This document shows, in pieces, positions 52,690-62,962 of a stretch of DNA of 64,000 bases. Both the position numbers and the translations under genes were made by a program. A model generated the notes under the pieces. The model did no database searches, was not told the DNA's origin, and was given only the letters and a program-made list of their open reading frames with translations. This stretch comes from Gracilaria gracilis (Eukaryota; Rhodophyta; Florideophyceae; Gracilariales; Gracilariaceae): NCBI GenBank assembly GCA_030374805.1, contig JARGSG010000004.1, positions 248,001 to 312,000 on the forward strand, written 5' to 3'. How positions within the stretch are numbered: position 1 is the stretch's first letter; every line of letters begins with the position of its first letter.

Positions 52690-53766
52690 TCATTCGGCAG
52701 CAGTGACCGGTGATTGTGGCGTACTAGTAGCAGCGGACGAGGGCGAGGTATCTAGAGGTCTAGAGCACGACCATTCCCTCAGATACAAAGTGAGCGAGCG
52801 TGTAACAGTATCCGCAATAGCTTCCTTGGCATAAGATAAAACCAGTGGTTTAAGAACGACGGCGACAGCGTTATAAGCCCAGTTGGCGCCCGCACCATAC
52901 GTCTTGAAGCGTACTACGCCATCAACAGTGACGTGGCAGTCGCTGACAACCACTTTGGCTCCGCCGTCGAAAGACCAACGGGGTTGTAATTTAAGCAAGA
53001 TGTTGAGCCCCTGGAGTGATAAGCGCGCTTGGCCTTGATCCTGAAGAGGAACAATTCCCTGGCTCTCGTACCGCCATTGGCCCAGATGCAACTCAAGCTG
53101 GGCGTTTAAAACGTTAACGAAAACATACTTTCGATCAAGAGCGGGACGAACTGTAACTTTTGGGAGAGAAAGGGCAGTGACCTGCAAATGTTTTAGGCTG
53201 TATGCAATAGAAGCGGTCTGGTCGTTTGTGTCCGGGAGCACCAACTCCTCAAAGTGAGCCTGTAGAGCCGGGACGACAATATCCCTAAGCGTACATACAA
53301 GATTATCCATTTGCGCTTGATCTAGTGCAAACGAAGCGCCGTTCCTTCGATGACGTCTAGCAGCCGCACGATTCTCGCGCGCCTGCAGGGAAGCAGCAAG
53401 CGTAGCATCGTCAACAGAAGCCACGGAACTGTCGGCGTCAATTATCGCGCTCGCCGCATCAATGTCGTTATCACAAGCGGTTAACAGCGACTTGAGCGCA
53501 TCAGCATCCAGCGAGGGATATCTGGCCACAAGCTTCCTCAGCAAAGCGGGATGTGATTCAGGGCCCGGAGCGCTCGACGCAGCTTCCGAGGGTGCATTAC
53601 GTCGGGGCAGGGTGGTTGCAGTTGCGGACGGGTCTGCCGATGAGGCCGGGCCGGAGGTGGCGAGGTAATCAGCCGACTCATCCAGCTCAACGAAGTGCCC
53701 AAGCTCTTCGTCATCATGCAAGGTGAAGCGCGCCGGCGGTGTCTTGAACTGAACTTGACGCGACAT
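52690..53766 (-). CDS. CUE-like plus TULIP-like (BPI/SMP fold) lipid-binding protein
   Basis: 358 residues from the only in-frame ATG, at 53766 (MSRQVQFKTP); the frame stays open upstream but without ATG. Residues 73-110 (LLRKLVARYPSLDADALKSL ... DIDAASAIID) match a CUE/UBA-like three-helix ubiquitin-binding domain. Residues about 154-340 look like a TULIP domain: alternating hydrophobic strands (LKHLQVTALSLPKVTVRP, YVFVNVLNAQLELHLGQWRY), a Gly-centred middle and a C-terminal helix YNAVAVVLKPLVLSYAKEAI. TULIP proteins bind lipids in a hydrophobic groove and act at membrane contacts. The pairing with a CUE domain is unusual. The Ser/Thr/Pro-rich C-terminus is probably disordered. The inverted-repeat end of a pogo-like element starts 233 bp upstream, so its promoter region is truncated or transposon-borne. 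Confidence 0.55.
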   Translation of the reverse strand: MSRQVQFKTPPARFTLHDDEELGHFVELDESADYLATSGPASSADPSATATTLPRRNAPSEAASSAPGPESHPALLRKLVARYPSLDADALKSLLTACDNDIDAASAIIDADSSVASVDDATLAASLQARENRAAARRHRRNGASFALDQAQMDNLVCTLRDIVVPALQAHFEELVLPDTNDQTASIAYSLKHLQVTALSLPKVTVRPALDRKYVFVNVLNAQLELHLGQWRYESQGIVPLQDQGQARLSLQGLNILLKLQPRWSFDGGAKVVVSDCHVTVDGVVRFKTYGAGANWAYNAVAVVLKPLVLSYAKEAIADTVTRSLTLYLREWSCSRPLDTSPSSAATSTPQSPVTAAE

Positions 53767-53998
53767 GAGTGTACGAAGTATGGGCGACGAGCGCAAGACG
53801 CCGCTCAAGCGTGGGAACCAGAGCCCCCTAGATACCAACGGTACAACAGTACACGAAGAAGAGCGCCGCAGACGCCAACTATGAATCGCAGCGGCAGCCG
53901 TCGCGCCTGTGCACAAGGCACATCGCAGTCGTGTTGCCGCGGCTCGAGCCGAAAATGCAGTTGGCACCGTGGTACACGGGTATCAGAGAGTACCTTAA

Positions 53999-56900
53999 CC
54001 CTTTTGGCACTAAAAGCTTATGTCTGTTAAAATAGACTTAAGCTTGCAGTATGATTGGATGGCATCTAAAACCATTGGCTGCCGGAACGCCATGTGTTGA
54101 ATTTGATTAAGTCTACTGTACTAGACTTAGGAGCATATTATGCACATTTTCCGTAACAGTACAAGCCCCGTTTTCCCATTTGCTGTCCCAGAACTGCTTA
54201 CACCTTTGCGCCAATTAGAAAGGTTCCCTAAAATCAATATGCATAGGCTTGCATTACAGCTTCTTAGCAGTGCTTGCCAACCACCCACTGCAACGTAAAC
54301 CTGTAATCGTATTGGCCAGTTCTTATGTCTATCGTACTATCGTCGGGATACGAAAACATGAACCAGTTCAAAATTATGAACCTAATTTTTGTTTAATTAA
54401 GAGCTAATTTGTGTAGAGTTACAGTGTTGCATATGTTAGTACCTCCCTATTGGCTCACTGAACGCTCCAATTTAAAAACAAATCTGTTGGCTCGATTGCC
54501 TGCCCTTTTTTGATACAGAAACGCCCACTTTATCTCCCATTGCCCACGCCGAGACCGGTCTTTCCCTCCAAACAGCACTCGAGATCTTCGTCGCTGTGCG
54601 GCATCGACGAGGTTACTCTATAGTCTCCAAGCGCATCCTTGCCCCGGGAAAGCCCCGCTCAAAGCAAAAATTATCACCTCTGACACACGCCCTCTGTCAC
54701 TACGAGACAACCAAATCCTACATACGAAAATACGCCAATCTTTTCAACTTGCCCTATTAAACGTTGCGCAGAGCTATAAAGCCAACAACACCTGACACCA
54801 AGCCTGCAAGAAAGCCTCCTGTCTTTTTCAGAGAAAAAGAAACCTTACTGGTCAATGCTACCCTCCACTTTTCACAGAAAGGCACTCTTCTTTCTAGATA
54901 ATTCTTCAACACGTTAGTACCAACATTTGTAAGATCGTTGCCGCAGCTTCGTAAAAACAGTCTCCCATTTAAATATGGATGTCTAGGGGATGAATATTTA
55001 AATATATATGTAGCACGACACCCTTGCTTGTCGCTCAAGAGGAGAGCGAGCCTTGAAAAAGCACGAAATATGGCTATGTCGGCGACAAATTTGGCCTCTC
55101 ATTTTGCCCGTCTCGATTACATTTACAAGGAGTTTAGGATCACATCAGCCAAGCAAGTTTTTAATATTGATGAAAATGGCTTCTCCACAAAGACCGCTGC
55201 TTGAGCTTGGTCCTGTAGTGCAACGCCAGAGGCAGAAGGACACCACTAAAACGTGCGAGATATTCCTCCGTAGGAGGGCAGTCAGCAGACAGAGCATCTC
55301 TGGCAAGGCAAGACAAAGTCGGGTGTAAGCCGAGGCCAAGCCGTCACGACGAGCGTAGAGAGTTGAGCAAGGATCGGTGTTGGCAACACTTGTGTAAGTG
55401 GACGGGCCCTCGAGAGAGGCACCAGTCCACGGAAGTGGGGAAGGAGAAAAGAAATCCTCTAGAGCGGGGGATGTAAAGAAAGAAAGAAAGGAAAGGTCAA
55501 AAAAGCTACGGTAAACACCGGGGTTATCCCTGTACAGGGTCGAACGGGACACAAGCGGAAAACAATCCCACGAATGGGTCCTGTTAGGTGACGCAGGGAG
55601 GATACACTACCCGTAGGCAACGGAGCCTCTCTCTTGGAAGAAGTCGATGACCGCCGAAGGCGAAGAAGTACAGAGCCAACCCTGGTTGGTGGAAACTTTA
55701 CCATGCACGGCTGCGAGGTCGCCGCCGGGCTAAGTAGTGAGCTCGCAGCAGCACTAAGTAAATAAACGAACTAAATTTGGCCCACGCCCAGTGGTAATTA
55801 CGCACGCGCCGTGGCGCCCGTCCTACATGTCCGTGGCCAACCTCCTGGCTCAACTATGTCCCACGTGTCCTTCCCACTACAGTGGTTGTTACTATTCATA
55901 TACTTCCATTTGTAGCACACGCCCGACAGGTCGGAATATGACTAAGTGGTCAGAAACCTCCATCAGAGGGCGTTGCACTACACGTCCAAAACGCTTTTTG
56001 ATACAATTGGTCGTAGTAACTCTACGGAACTTCGATGGAAAGCGAATGCCTGCCTCGTCACCATCATGCCGGTCGTCTCGGCAGACGGGCGTGCCTGGAA
56101 CCCGCTTGCTGTCCTGCCAGGAAAGCAGACCAAACACCGTATACGATCCGATGGTACACGTGAAACGGCCGCCAGCTTTCTCCCTCCTAATAGCTATTGC
56201 GTTTACCGTGAAAAGGCAGGTGTCGATTCTGAAATATTCTACCAGTGGGTGTGCAAGTTTCTGGACGAGACGAAGGTACTACGGGATAAGTACCGCAATA
56301 TTGTCCTAACCATGGACGGTTATGGTGCTCACTGCACGTACCATGCTCTGAAGAAATTGCAGGAAGGTCGAGTGGTTGCAATAGGACTTCCATCGCACAC
56401 ATCACACAGAACGCAGGTGCCAGACTACTCTGTCTTCTCCCCATTTAAAACCGTCTTTCGAAATCGACTCAACAGTAGAGCATATACAATTGAAGACGAG
56501 AGCAACGACCATCACACTCTTTGTGAATTGCTTACCGGCGCGTACTACGAATCTGTGCGTCTGGATAACATCATCAATGGCTTTGATGCGTGTGGTGTTT
56601 GGTGACGCCACCACGGAGGATCCAATCCTTCCGTCATGAAGCCAACAGATATAACAAACTTTGAGGAAAGTGGCTCGCAGGAAAAGGAGCATGAACATTA
56701 CCAAGACCTTGTGAAATCATTCACAGAAAGCCGCAACATGCTTCGAAGTGATGGAAATGTTATAGAGAATGGCACACTTGTAACAACGACCGGAGCGTTA
56801 TCAACCAGCTCTGAGGTCATTGAAGCTCTTGAGCAACGAGCAATGCAGCGGCAGCTAGCGGAAGAACAGCGCGCTGCACGTGCTGAGGAAGCAGCGGCCA

Positions 56901-57405
56901 GAAAGGCCCAAAGAGAGATGGAGGTGGCGGAGAAACAACTGCAAAGGCTTCTTGAGGAAGCCAGAAAGGAGGCGCATCGTGTTTGGCTTGCTCAGAGACC
57001 TTCACGAAGTCTGCAACTGAGCGCAAGCAGGTCCAATCGTCGGGCAGCTGCGAGGTTACGGGCTGCTGTTCTGTTCAGGTCGATCAGTAGCCTTAGGTGG
57101 TGATTGGAATCCTAAATAAATGATAGTTTTTTGAGAATTTAAAATAATTTTGTGGTTCATATTTTGAACGATGTAGAGTTCCAAACGGCTACTCTGCTGA
57201 CGATTGCAAATGGAAAAGTGGGATGTCACTGCGGGTTAATTTCCACTTTTTAAAGTGCCAGTGCCAGAAGGAGGATGCTATTGACATCCTCTCCAAGTTT
57301 GAAAGAAATTGATGAATTTCTTCATGTTTTTCTGATTAAAACAGTGAAACTGAGCCATATTTTGATACCTCCTGATAGACACAAGAACTTTTAGTGCCGA
57401 AAGGG
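53999..57405 (+). mobile_element. third pogo-like DNA transposon with inverted ends, decayed
   Basis: Inverted ends ccctttt(g)gcactaaaag (from 53999) and cttttagtgccgaaaggg (to 57405) agree in about 17 of 18 positions. The left end is preceded by TTAA. Transposase pieces on the plus strand: about 54930-55200 with SLKRRASLEKARNMAMSA and the first catalytic block VFNIDENGF, 55946-56604 with VSADGRAWNPLAVLPG and the second catalytic Asp in VLTMDGYGAHC, and a coiled Glu/Arg-rich C-terminal part at 56636-57103. The pieces before about 54930 contain stops. About 0.7 kb of unrelated sequence (55205-55930) separates the first and second pieces. Confidence 0.75.
55205..55930. other. unrelated insertion inside the third pogo-like element
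   Basis: The transposase reading stops after FSTKTAA near 55204 and resumes near 55946. The sequence between is purine-rich on the plus strand, has no convincing gene, and contains an aaataaa signal near 55759. A solo LTR or MITE is possible, but I could not fix its ends or a target duplication. Confidence 0.4.
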
Positions 57406-57579
57406 TTTTATAATATGAATGAGTGCATGCAGGAATTACCAGATAGCCGCCTGGTCAAATTTTAGCCAATGAAAAGGCTCCATTTTTGACCGGCGCGGAA
57501 CCAAATCCGGCCATCTGAACGGACCCTCGAAGGGTCCATTCAGAACTCCAAAACTCCACCAAACGCCTCACGTGAGAAA
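57406..57579. other. spacer with a 17-bp palindrome
   Basis: Short flank before the Harbinger transposase. The palindrome ggaccctcgaagggtcc lies at about 57520-57536 and may belong to the 5' end region of the Harbinger element. Confidence 0.4.
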
Positions 57580-58779
57580 ATGTTCCCAACGCGTACCCAA
57601 GCAGCTGCCATTGCGGCCGTTTCGGCGGGTGTAACGACGAGTTTGTGCGTTATACTCCTGATAAGGAAGCGTAGAACACGTCCCAAACGCTCCCATCGGG
57701 TAGCCCAGCACAAACGTCAGGGCCTTTTACATCCGCTACAGGAACAGGATGAAACCCCGTGGCAACGCCTGCTACAGACCGGGAGAGAGGGCGACTTTAT
57801 TGTAGTCACTAACTTTACAAGAAACATATTCTTTACAACATTGTTGCCTATCTTCCAGACATCACGTTCAACCTGTAACAATGGAACCCCTTATCGAAGG
57901 AGCACGTCTAAGCGAGGACGTAAGCCTCTTTTGCAGTCCAAAGACCTAGTGGGTCTTGCCCTTCATTACATGAAAACGAATTGCAACATGTACCAACTGT
58001 GTCCCTTCTTTGGCATAGTTCCATCGTCTCTAAGCGTCTGGTTAGACTATTCTCTTTATGTCATTCTTCGCGGAGTGCGTAAGAAAGACGCCGTTTCTTT
58101 TGAAATCCGTTGCCCAACTGTTTCAGAGATGAAGACATCCGCAGCCCTTCTACAGAAGAACAGACAATCAGGCCCCTTGCTCAGGGGGGTGTTTGGAATT
58201 ACGGACGGTGGACGTTTTCGTTGTCAGAACTACGGTAACACCGAGCTGCAGAATGCCTACTACGAAGGTTACACCCAACAGGAGGAAGTCACTAACCTTT
58301 TTGTTTTCAACTTCTTCGTCGAAATTACACACGCTGCTGTTAACTACCCAGGCAGCTGGCATGACACAAATCTTGCCGGTGTGTCTGCTCTTTACTACCC
58401 CAAGCTCTCCGATGCAGTGACACCACCTAGACTGGCCATTCTGGGAGACTCTGCGTTTGTTAACAACCCCTCGTGCACGAACGGGAAGATACTGCGAGCG
58501 CGTAAATCCAACGAGACTTCAAGCATCCCCGAGTATGCAGAACTGGCGGCTATCGACTTGGTAATGCAACGCGTACTCCCGAGTGAGAGACAGAGGGCCG
58601 AGTGGGGCATACGTGCGATAAAAGGCCCATTCCAAAGCCTCAATAGTGTACTACCAACTGATTGTGGGAAACGTGGTGTTCTTATAGAACTCGCCATTCG
58701 TTTATTGAACGGCATAACAAGGCTGATGGGACGCAACCAAATTGCCTCTACATATAACCCGACGAGTCCGCGTTTGTGA
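57580..58779 (+). CDS. PIF/Harbinger transposase (DDE_Tnp_4), reading frame intact
   Basis: 399 residues from ATG 57580. The DDE nuclease of PIF/Harbinger transposons acts with a Myb/SANT partner to cut out and insert the element. Catalytic residues are visible: Asp209 in GITDGGRF, Asp290 in LAILGDSAF and Glu341 in RAEWGIRAIKGPF. FFVEITHAAVNYPGSWHDTN (245-264) is the typical segment between the first two. A hydrophobic run at 9-27 followed by RKRRTRPKRSHR at the N-terminus is unusual and looks like a membrane anchor plus nuclear-signal-like cluster. The frame has no stop and the triad is complete, but the facing Myb partner is broken. No inverted ends were found by eye, so current activity is doubtful. 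Confidence 0.85.
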   Translation: MFPTRTQAAAIAAVSAGVTTSLCVILLIRKRRTRPKRSHRVAQHKRQGLLHPLQEQDETPWQRLLQTGREGDFIVVTNFTRNIFFTTLLPIFQTSRSTCNNGTPYRRSTSKRGRKPLLQSKDLVGLALHYMKTNCNMYQLCPFFGIVPSSLSVWLDYSLYVILRGVRKKDAVSFEIRCPTVSEMKTSAALLQKNRQSGPLLRGVFGITDGGRFRCQNYGNTELQNAYYEGYTQQEEVTNLFVFNFFVEITHAAVNYPGSWHDTNLAGVSALYYPKLSDAVTPPRLAILGDSAFVNNPSCTNGKILRARKSNETSSIPEYAELAAIDLVMQRVLPSERQRAEWGIRAIKGPFQSLNSVLPTDCGKRGVLIELAIRLLNGITRLMGRNQIASTYNPTSPRL

Positions 58780-58905
58780 GCGCGGGACCAAGCCCGAGGA
58801 GTAAAGTCCGCGAATGCGAGCTTGCGAGCATTACGCGAACTTTAGGGCCCGGGGCCCGCGCGAGCTGAAAACCAGGCCATTGAAAGTGAACTCTGAGCGA
58901 ATTCG

Positions 58906-59801
58906 TTACTGGGATTTGTGCTTCAGGTCGTCGCCGGACAGTTTGCACACCAGCTGCTGGAGAACCTCATTCATGCCCGCAATCATCGCCTTCGTATCCC
59001 CCATGCTCGGATTGACCTCATCTTTGAACGCCTTAACCTCTTGCTTCACGGCCTCGGTTATCATCTGCTCCTGACTTGCAGCCACTACATTGTGATCCTT
59101 TGCCGACTCCATTGACTTTGCAATCATTCCAATAAACGTAGTCATGGTGTCCACCTTCTCCACAATGGCATTCTCTGTTCGTGCTTTCCTCGATGGAAGA
59201 CCTCCCATTCCTATATCACGCTTTCTCTCCTTCGTACCAATTGTAGTGCTCTCCTTCCCCTGATTGTGTTCGTCTTCATCGTTGTCTTCATTTACATCTT
59301 CCGAATCTTCTTCAACACTGCCGCCGCAATTTTCCCCTACATATCCCTGGCGATATGTTTAGCTTGCCGTACATTCGGTGGGCATGATGGATCTCCAGTT
59401 TTCTTTTGAGCGTTGCAGAGCTTGTCAAACTTGTTTTTCATGGAGGTGCTATCAAGCGCAGGGCGCTCGTTTGCGGTGCTCCACAGTTCGAACTTGTTGG
59501 CGACAAGTGCCTACAAATTTGCACCAATTGGTTCTACCTCTTCTAGTATATCCAGAAGAGCGTCGACGTCTTTCTTGCTGTAGTTCGGGGCTCCGGCACG
59601 GCCTTTTTTCTCCGTATTGGCCTTTTTTGCTTTCTTTGGTTGTTTGGGAGTCGTGTTCTTTGATGTTGGTGAGGGAGAGGCGGTCTGTGACGCATCGGAA
59701 CAAACTGGATTGGGGGTGGAGGACGAAGTGGAAGCCGGAGCGGATGCGGAATAATTCATTGCGTCGTGGTCTGTGCGATGGTTGGAGGGAAAGAGAGACA
59801 A
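58906..59801 (-). pseudogene. Myb/SANT-like partner protein of the Harbinger element, broken
   Basis: Starts at about 59760-59801. After a Ser/Thr-rich and Lys-rich stretch comes NYSKKDVDALLDILEEVEPI, then after an in-frame TAG ALVANKFELWSTANERPALD and KNKFDKLCNAQKKTGDPSCP, the trihelix/SANT pattern of Harbinger ORF2 proteins. A second in-frame TAG follows RQAKHIARDM near 59340, and the C-terminal part (58906-59208, KVDTMTTFIGMIAKSMES and GEEVLQ-like helices) lies in another frame. It faces the transposase tail to tail, the usual two-gene layout. It would have recruited the transposase to DNA ends. Confidence 0.7.
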
Positions 59802-60220
59802 GGGCGGGAGATGTACTTGCTAATGGGTTCTCAACTGGGGTGCACGGGGGTTTTGGGTACTGATTTCGCGCCAATATCTGGCGCTTATTGTGGCGCTCGG
59901 GTAAGGGATGGAATTCATGAAAGAAGCTATATATTTGGCGTGATGGCTTTCTGGTAATTTCTGCATTCACTCAATCAAAAACTAAGATTTATCGAGAAAT
60001 ATACAGTACCAAGAACTTTTCTAATTCTCGCCAAACTTCAACAATAGCCTTCCGATCTAAGGGCCGTTTTATGAGTTGACGAAATCAGCGAATCAAACTG
60101 TAAATAATCCAAGTGGCCAATGACACGCGCACACGGTGATAAGCTTTAGTTTCCGGCTCAGTTTCGGTCTGGAAGCTCCGTTTTTTCCAACTCCCCGAAA
60201 CAAACCACTCAAGTCGACAA
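59802..60220. other. spacer between two Harbinger elements
   Basis: No gene seen. The segment taagggccgttttatgag near 60058-60075 might be an element end, since Harbinger ends often start GGG/GGCC, but no partner was identified. Confidence 0.35.
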
Positions 60221-61580
60221 ATGCACTCCCCAATTGCACTTCGAACCCCAACCCTGACCAAACACGCTCATCACAACATGGTTGAGGTCAAAATCGCGAA
60301 CACAGCAACACAAAATGAAGCGATGCATTCCGAACAAACAGAATCAACCTCCAACATAGCACAACGACTAAGCGTTTGCCAACCGAGTGCTTCCACAGTC
60401 ATACCGTAGATGGTATCACACGCGGTAAAACTTTTGCAAAGCAGCAACTTTGACAACGTTCACTGCAAGCGCGCGCTGAAAGCCCTCAACATTAGTGGAG
60501 GTCAAAATGCAAAGCTTACTACGAAACGTCTTCTTCTGAGCACTAAAATGGTCCAGAGAGCAATATCACTCAACAATGTCTGTCAAACTATCGATGGCGG
60601 CGCCGATATCAGTACGTTAGAATATGACCGTATCAATCGCATTTCAACTACCACCGTCAGAGTTCAAAGGTCAGATGAGAATTAAATTGTTCGGTGGATT
60701 TCAAGAGACACGCGTGTGTTTGGTGGCAAGGACGTCGTAATTGGTGAGCCTCTAATTTGTAACACTGCAACTCGCGGTGGGAAGGAGGGGCGACGACCAG
60801 CATTCGGGGCTGTAGAATATTGCCGATTGTTGCACGTTTTGGGAGACGCACGAATGACTGCAAAAAGCCAAAAGCTCACGCAGTGTCTGACGAGAGAGGA
60901 GTTAGATACCACTCAAGAAGACTCCTGGTCCGACAAAATTGCTCCGATGTTCAATGACCCTGACTTTAAACCTAGCGCAGTCGCTATGCTCTCGGGAGGA
61001 GTAACAAAGAGTGATATATTGTCAATAGACCCCGCGCGGAGACCACACATGCGGGATGGTGGAGTCTTGAAAAGCAAGTTTGGTGAGCTGAAAAGTCCGT
61101 ACGGTATGTCTATCTGCCGCTTTGAGGCATCTGGTCAGAGTGATCCTGACGCATTTGCAAAATATGCTGACGGTAAGACATATATTATGTACGCATATTG
61201 TTATCTGAAGCTGAATCCGATACTGATACCGTTAACAACACGTGCAATGAGCAAGGATGCTCAGAGAGAGGAAGGTGTGGGTCGGGGTGCACCCGGTGGC
61301 ATCGCGATTCACAACTGCCGAAAATCGCGTGACAAAGCGGCAGAAGGTGACACAAACGAAATGCATACAGACAATGCTTTCATTGGTTTACAACCACAAT
61401 AAAAAGTAGTCGCGAAGCAACTAGAAGCAGCAGAGCGTGACAAAATGGTGTTCGAGGCTTTGAAGGCCCGTGAACGTCGGAATAACTCTGCTATGGCTGC
61501 GATTGAGAGGGCCAAGTCTATGCTGGAGAAAGCTATAGACGAGGCAGAGAAAGAAGCACTTAAGAAGACCCTGCAATGCT
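60221..61580 (+). pseudogene. trihelix-like accessory gene of a second Harbinger element, broken
   Basis: Consecutive plus-strand pieces: 60221-60409 and 60410-60685 (same frame across one TAG), 60716-61402, and a coiled-coil tail to about 61580 after one more stop. The central piece has IGEPLICNTATRGGKEGRRP, DSWSDKIAPMFNDPDFKPS, then RDGGVLKSKFGELKSPYG and EASGQSDPDAFAKYADGKTY. The pattern of Trp in helix 1 and LKSKFGEL in helix 3 resembles trihelix/SANT-type DNA-binding proteins that accompany Harbinger-like elements. It converges with the transposase at 62963-63886. Family assignment is by pattern only. Confidence 0.5.
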
Positions 61581-61965
61581 GAATCAATAGCCTTGCCGAA
61601 GACCCATCAACTTTTTTCATTTGATGTGCACCCTCTGTCCCTGTACACAACTCTCTCGTCAATGCCAACAAATTCCATGCGTCAAATTCCGATTTTATGA
61701 CCTTCACTCCAATGCATCCAATCCGAATTGGTGACTCCTCCTGCTCCCAATTCTATCACTCTAAGCCCTCCCTATCGCTAAATACCGCACCGTCTTCAGC
61801 CCAAATCCGTCCTTCCATCTTCGTACCCTCTCTCCCCCCCCCACACCCCCCACTCCAAACCTAGACTCCTCCTCCACCACAACACCGTTTTGCACCTGCG
61901 CAATAGTTCCTGGTCTTCTCGGTATTCTCGGGGTTTCTCGTTTTCTTGCTTCCCATGCATTGAAA
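61581..61965. other. pyrimidine-rich spacer
   Basis: No gene seen; a C-rich run near 61820-61860. Confidence 0.4.
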
Positions 61966-62511
61966 ATGAAGTACGTTATTAACTTGATGCTGCAGCTTCA
62001 TCTGTTTGCGATGTCAATGCGCACTGTACTGCTGAGTTTTGCGGACTTCTGCACCCGAAAGAACGACGGGCAGCTGGCTTTTGACAACCATGACTTGGTC
62101 CAAATCCTCATTTGGTTCCGAGAAGTTCATGAGGGAACGGTTGATACATCCTGCGAACAGATTAGGTCGATATGGGCAAGAGCGTCCAGCTCTCTGCCAT
62201 GCGGCGTACAAAATCTGAACGGAGACCGCAGTCTTGACCTTTTCGTCGAGGATGGACTGGAAGCGGATCAACATTTTCGACATGCGGAACAAGTTGCATC
62301 CATGTTCATGCGCGAACTAGGGCCGGCCAAGGAGGTCGACAAGGCCACGTTGGACCTACTGCTGGAGGTTGACCCTGTGCATGGCAAGGATTGTGGAATG
62401 TGTTTATCCTGCCATGCCAAGGAAGTCAACCGGTCGGTGAAGGTGGCCCAGCGCAGTGTGCGCATGCTGATGCGTACGATTGCAGCGTACACGAAAAGCC
62501 TGTATCGGTGA
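61966..62511 (+). CDS. hypothetical protein, 181 residues
   Basis: ATG at 61966, stop at 62511. The hydrophobic start (KYVINLMLQLHLFAMSM) is followed by a helical charged body. Near the end HGKDCGMCLSCHAKEVN contains a CxxCH, which formally matches a haem c attachment site but more likely reflects a Cys cluster. No family recognised. It lies between the accessory gene and the transposase of a Harbinger element, so it may be a third gene of that element, a passenger, or chance. Confidence 0.35.
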   Translation: MKYVINLMLQLHLFAMSMRTVLLSFADFCTRKNDGQLAFDNHDLVQILIWFREVHEGTVDTSCEQIRSIWARASSSLPCGVQNLNGDRSLDLFVEDGLEADQHFRHAEQVASMFMRELGPAKEVDKATLDLLLEVDPVHGKDCGMCLSCHAKEVNRSVKVAQRSVRMLMRTIAAYTKSLYR

Positions 62512-62962
62512 CAGAAGCGGGCAGATGGGGAACCTCTCCGGCGGACAGCAGTAGGTTTGAAGCGTGGTAGAGATTGCAGCGAGTGAGAACGAGGCTCTGG
62601 CGGGAATGGGCGTGATGAAAGCCGGGAGTGGGATGAATAGGAGAAGAGAGAGCGAATAGATAATCCGTCACGCTCGCATTCGTTGCGGGTAATGAAGACC
62701 TGGAGATTGTCCTCCTATCAATATCGCGTATCTCCATAACATCTGTAGACCCCTCCATTTCTCGCAACAACGAGATTCGTGATCAGCTCACTTCCTTCAA
62801 ACACATCCGTTCAAAAAGGAAATGAAAATCAAACTCTACGCATTACATAACCAAGCGCTTGTAGCTGATCCGCTATTGCATCTCTGAGTAGAGACTTCTC
62901 ACGACTGCGGTTGCGAGCTCGCATATTTTCTTGCTCCATGTGTAGAACATCTTGAAAATGCA
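62512..62962. other. spacer
   Basis: 3' flank of the transposase below; no gene seen. Confidence 0.4.

Noticed and set aside
55145-55704. Minus-strand frames of 135 and 81 codons
   Set aside because: Cover the inserted segment of the pogo-like element; composition is biased and no family fits.
62394-62411. CxxCH read as a cytochrome c haem site
   Set aside because: Single short motif in an unassigned protein next to a transposase; chance is more likely.
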